The notes under the pieces were generated by a model. It did no database searches, was not told the DNA's origin, and saw only the letters and a list, made by a program, of their open reading frames with translations. Positions 61,296 to 64,000 of a stretch of 64,000 nt of DNA are shown here, one piece after another; the first letter of the stretch is position 1; every line of letters starts with the position of its first letter. Origin of the DNA: Streptomyces sp. NA04227 (lineage in GTDB: Bacteria > Actinomycetota > Actinomycetes > Streptomycetales > Streptomycetaceae); the NCBI RefSeq assembly GCF_013364195.1, contig NZ_CP054918.1:7491001-7555000 (forward strand), in the 5' to 3' direction. The translations under genes were made by a program, and so were the position numbers.

Positions 61296-62546
61296 TCAGG
61301 CGCGGGACAGCAGGTCACGGGCCTCCTCGGCCGCCTTCTCCAGCGCCTCCCGGGCGGACATCTCGCCGCCGAGAGCGGCCTGGATGTACGGGGCGAGCAC
61401 ACCCATCACCTGCCGGGCGTTCGGCGAGGGCTCGCCGGGGTGGGCGTACTCCAGGGCCGACTCGAGCGCCTTGAAGTCGGGCCCGGTGCCCGGAACGCCC
61501 GCGTCGGTACGGGCCGGGAAGTTGCCCGCCGCCTTGTTCAGGGAGGCCTGCGACGTGGCCGAGGTCAGGTACGACAGCGCGGTGTGGGCCGCCTTCCGGT
61601 TCCCCTCGCTGTTGAGGGAGGTCAGAGCGAGCAGCCCCGGATTCCCGTACGTGGCACGGGACTTGCCCTCAAGTGGTCGGCCGAGGACGACCTTGTCCTT
61701 GCCGAGGGCGGCGCGCATCTGCGTGAGTTCGGGCAGTGAGGTGATGGCGCGCATGGCGACCCTGCCCTTGGCGAGTGGGGAGCCTTCCACGGCGGGACCG
61801 TCGGTCGCCGCGTCGGAGGGAAGCCCGCCCTTCCTCTTCAGCGAGACGAGGAAGTCCAGGGCCGAGACACCGGCGGGCGAGTCGAAGGCCACGTCCTTGC
61901 CGTTGTCGGTGAAGACCTTGCCGCCCGCCTGCCACAGCAGCGGGTAGAAGGACATGTTCAGGGTCTGCTCGGGGCTGCCCGCGTAGTCCATGACCGCGAT
62001 GCCGCGCTTGGCGAGGACGGGGGCGGCGGCCAGGACGTCGTCCCAGGTGGTGGGGAGTTCGAGGCCCGCCTCGGCGAAGATCTCGGTGTTGTACGCGGTG
62101 GTGTTGACGTTCTGGAAGAGCGGGACACCGTAGAGCTTGCCGTCGAAGGTCGCGGCGTCCAGGGTGCCCGGGTAGAAGGCCTTGCGGTCCTTGGCCACCG
62201 CTTCGTCGACCGGCAGCAGCCCGTCCACGTTCTTGTACGTGGCGGCCTGGTCGGGGGTGATCAGGACGAGGTCGGGCCCCGAACCGGCCGCCAGCGCGGC
62301 GGAGATCTGCGGGTCCCGCTTGTCGAAGGTCTGGAGCTCGATGTTGAGGTCGATGTCCGGGTGGGCCTTCTCGAACGCCGCCTCCGTCTTCGCCCAGTAC
62401 TTCTTGCTCGCCGAAGCGTCCTTGATGACGGGGTACATCCACAGGGTGACGTCCGCCCGGCCGTCGTCGTCTCCCGTCGAGCATGCGGTGAACGCCAGCA
62501 TGGCGGTGGCGGCGAGGGCGGCGAGCCGCAGGGGTCGAGTGCTCAT
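61296..62546 (-). CDS. Sugar ABC transporter substrate-binding lipoprotein
   Basis: A 416-residue family-1 solute-binding lipoprotein with a lipobox ending at C22 (AFTAC) and the mature start VTLWMYPVIKDASASKKYW. The ATG at 62546 overlaps the sulfatase stop (ATGA), so the two are translationally coupled. Its ligand is likely a sulfated or desulfated saccharide, judging by neighbours only. Confidence 0.92.
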   Translation of the reverse strand: MSTRPLRLAALAATAMLAFTACSTGDDDGRADVTLWMYPVIKDASASKKYWAKTEAAFEKAHPDIDLNIELQTFDKRDPQISAALAAGSGPDLVLITPDQAATYKNVDGLLPVDEAVAKDRKAFYPGTLDAATFDGKLYGVPLFQNVNTTAYNTEIFAEAGLELPTTWDDVLAAAPVLAKRGIAVMDYAGSPEQTLNMSFYPLLWQAGGKVFTDNGKDVAFDSPAGVSALDFLVSLKRKGGLPSDAATDGPAVEGSPLAKGRVAMRAITSLPELTQMRAALGKDKVVLGRPLEGKSRATYGNPGLLALTSLNSEGNRKAAHTALSYLTSATSQASLNKAAGNFPARTDAGVPGTGPDFKALESALEYAHPGEPSPNARQVMGVLAPYIQAALGGEMSAREALEKAAEEARDLLSRA

Positions 62547-63979
62547 GCTGTTTCTCTCTCTCGGGGTGTGGGTGGCGGACAGGGCCCGGCCGGGGCGGGG
62601 GACGCGGACGGGACGAACGGCGGGGGAGTGGCGGCGGCCGCGCCGCGCAGGGCGTCGAGGGCGAGCCGGTGGCGTGGCGCGAGGGGCTGGGGTTCCAGCA
62701 GCGGGTCGCCCGTCTCGTCCATCCAGCCGAGCAGGGCGTCCGCGAGTTCGGCGACCACCTCGGCGTACGCCGGATCGGCGGCCAGATTGCGGCCTTCGTG
62801 GGGGTCGCCGAGCAGGTCGTAGAGCTCGAAGGGGGCACTGCTCTCGATCGTGGGGCCGCGCATGTCCACCGGCGTGCTGCGATGGGTCCACGACTGGGTG
62901 GAGTCCATGACCCGGGGCGCGTTGGCGAAGTTGACGATCAGCTTGTGGGTGGCCGAGCGCACCGACCGCTTGGGGTCGTAGTACGTGTGGTAGGTCAGCT
63001 GGCCGAAGCAGTGCGTACGGGCCGCACCCTCGCCCTCGACCACGGGCACCAGACTGGTACCGGCGATCTCCGGCGGCAGTGGCCGTCCCAGGAGTGCGAG
63101 CAGCGTCGGCAGGACGTCGACATGGCTGACCATCGGCGTGATCCGGCGTCCGGTCCAGGCCTCCCGGCCGGGGACGCGCATCATCAGGGCGACCCCCAGC
63201 CCGGCGTCGTAGAGCGTGCACTTGGCGCGCGGCAGGGCGAGACCGTGGTCGGTGGTGAAGACGACGACGGTCTCCTCGCGCAGGCCGAGGGCGTCCAGGC
63301 GGTCCAGTACCCGGCCGACACCCTCGTCCATGTGCCGTACGGCGCCCTGGAGTTCGGCGATCTCCTCGCGCGCGCCCGCGTCGTCGCGCAGATACGCGGG
63401 GACGGTGTGCCCGAGGGAGTCGTCGGCGCGTACGCCCTCGGACAGGAAGCCCATGACGCCGTGCGGGTCCCGGGTGGAGGGGGAGCGGTGCGGCTCGTGG
63501 AAGCCGACCTGGAGGTAGAACGGCTCGGTGCGCCGGGCGGCACTCTCGAGCGCGCCGGTGGCCCGCTCGACGACGGTGTCCCGGTCGCCGCCGCTGCGTA
63601 CCCGGTCGAAGCCGAGGCGTGCGGCCACCTGTTCGTCCGGCAGTACGCGTGACTCGTGGTGTACGCCGATCAGTTCGGTGTGGTACCCGGCCGACTTGAG
63701 GCGGTGGGCGAGGTGGCCGCTCGGGTCGTTCAGGTCCCAGGCGAAGGGTTCGTGGGTCAGGCCGAGTACGCCGTTGGTCTGCGGATAGGTCCCGGTGAAC
63801 AGCGAGGCACGGGCCGGGCTGCAGTGCGGGGCACTGGCGAAGGCGCTCTCGAAGAGCGTGGCCTCGGCGGCGAGGGCGTCGAGGTGAGGTGTCGCCACGG
63901 TGGGCACGCCGTACGTACCGAGGAAGCGGCCGAGGTCGTGGCAGTGCAGCAGCAAAACGTTGCGGGGGGCGGAGGTCAT
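62543..63979 (-). CDS. Formylglycine-dependent type I sulfatase
   Basis: A 478-residue sulfatase of the alkaline phosphatase superfamily with the CxPxR signature PHCSPARASLFTG, where C53 becomes formylglycine. Other active-site motifs are TTDHG and AKCTLYDAG. The first metal motif reads HCHDLG, so one of the usual two Asp (DDxG) is His14; this variant occurs in some actinobacterial sulfatases. I see no signal peptide, so it is probably cytoplasmic and acts on imported sulfated sugars. The ATG at 63979 is close to the window edge; an upstream gene of the operon could lie outside. Confidence 0.93.
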   Translation of the reverse strand: MTSAPRNVLLLHCHDLGRFLGTYGVPTVATPHLDALAAEATLFESAFASAPHCSPARASLFTGTYPQTNGVLGLTHEPFAWDLNDPSGHLAHRLKSAGYHTELIGVHHESRVLPDEQVAARLGFDRVRSGGDRDTVVERATGALESAARRTEPFYLQVGFHEPHRSPSTRDPHGVMGFLSEGVRADDSLGHTVPAYLRDDAGAREEIAELQGAVRHMDEGVGRVLDRLDALGLREETVVVFTTDHGLALPRAKCTLYDAGLGVALMMRVPGREAWTGRRITPMVSHVDVLPTLLALLGRPLPPEIAGTSLVPVVEGEGAARTHCFGQLTYHTYYDPKRSVRSATHKLIVNFANAPRVMDSTQSWTHRSTPVDMRGPTIESSAPFELYDLLGDPHEGRNLAADPAYAEVVAELADALLGWMDETGDPLLEPQPLAPRHRLALDALRGAAAATPPPFVPSASPAPAGPCPPPTPRERETA

Positions 63980-64000
63980 CGTGTGCTCACCCCATCCGTT

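Noticed and set aside
46755..63979. Sulfoquinovose (sulfo-Entner-Doudoroff) pathway
   Set aside because: The dehydratase is of the enolase family, and no sulfoquinovosidase or sulfolactaldehyde dehydrogenase is present. The sulfatase implies a sulfate ester rather than a sulfonate.

Overview
The window is very GC-rich DNA from an actinomycete, almost certainly a Streptomyces. The signs are the codon and GC pattern, an AfsR-type regulator, twin-arginine secreted enzymes, a Cys-rich leader peptide before a sulfonate-type transporter, and the hpd gene divergent from an Lrp regulator. I see no rRNA, tRNA, CRISPR array, phage module or insertion sequence. The content looks like accessory chromosome devoted to secreted hydrolases, importers and sugar-acid or phosphonate catabolism.

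Layout. 0-8 kb: AfsR-like regulator, secreted M28 aminopeptidase, XRE/DUF664 protein, NUDIX hydrolase and a flippase-like membrane protein. 8-12 kb: an ABC exporter behind a near-perfect SoxR-type promoter, then an Lrp regulator divergent from hpd. 12-15.5 kb: a leaderless Cys-rich leader peptide followed by a three-gene sulfonate/taurine-type ABC importer. 15.5-20.3 kb: secreted metallophosphoesterase, secreted beta-propeller, a remnant of an amino-acid oxidoreductase, and gdhA. 20.4-29.7 kb: GH95-like enzyme, TrmB/LuxR hybrid regulator and GH36 alpha-galactosidase, divergent from a sugar ABC importer. 30-38 kb: phosphonoacetate hydrolase, OPA-family transporter, zinc alcohol dehydrogenase, aldehyde dehydrogenase, LysR regulator and a secreted phosphodiesterase. 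38.5-46.6 kb: secreted zinc peptidase, secreted GH27 alpha-galactosidase, a six-helix membrane protein and a large PP2C sensor phosphatase. 46.7-57.4 kb: a sugar-acid regulon bracketed by two paralogous GntR regulators (KDPG-type aldolase, kinase, lactonase, MHS transporter, enolase-family dehydratase, SDR dehydrogenase), with an AMP-ligase-like gene and an ATPase lying inside it. 57.5-64 kb: a tightly overlapped leftward operon of sulfatase, sugar ABC importer, Gfo/Idh oxidoreductase and formylglycine-generating enzyme.

How the genes may work together. The phosphonate genes can be read as hydroxyethylphosphonate -> phosphonoacetaldehyde -> phosphonoacetate -> acetate plus phosphate. A secreted phosphodiesterase and two alpha-galactosidases lie close by, so a galactose-rich glycan carrying phosphonate esters is a plausible but unproven substrate. 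The GntR cluster can oxidise a sugar to a lactone, then an acid, then a 2-keto-3-deoxy acid, and cleave its phosphate to pyruvate and a triose phosphate. Five or six copies of a GTATAC-centred operator tie this cluster together. The sulfatase operon carries its own activating enzyme, which fits use of a sulfated sugar. The most notable findings are the putative phosphonate route, the GntR operators built into leaderless promoters, the SoxR promoter, and an enolase with an altered His-Asp dyad.
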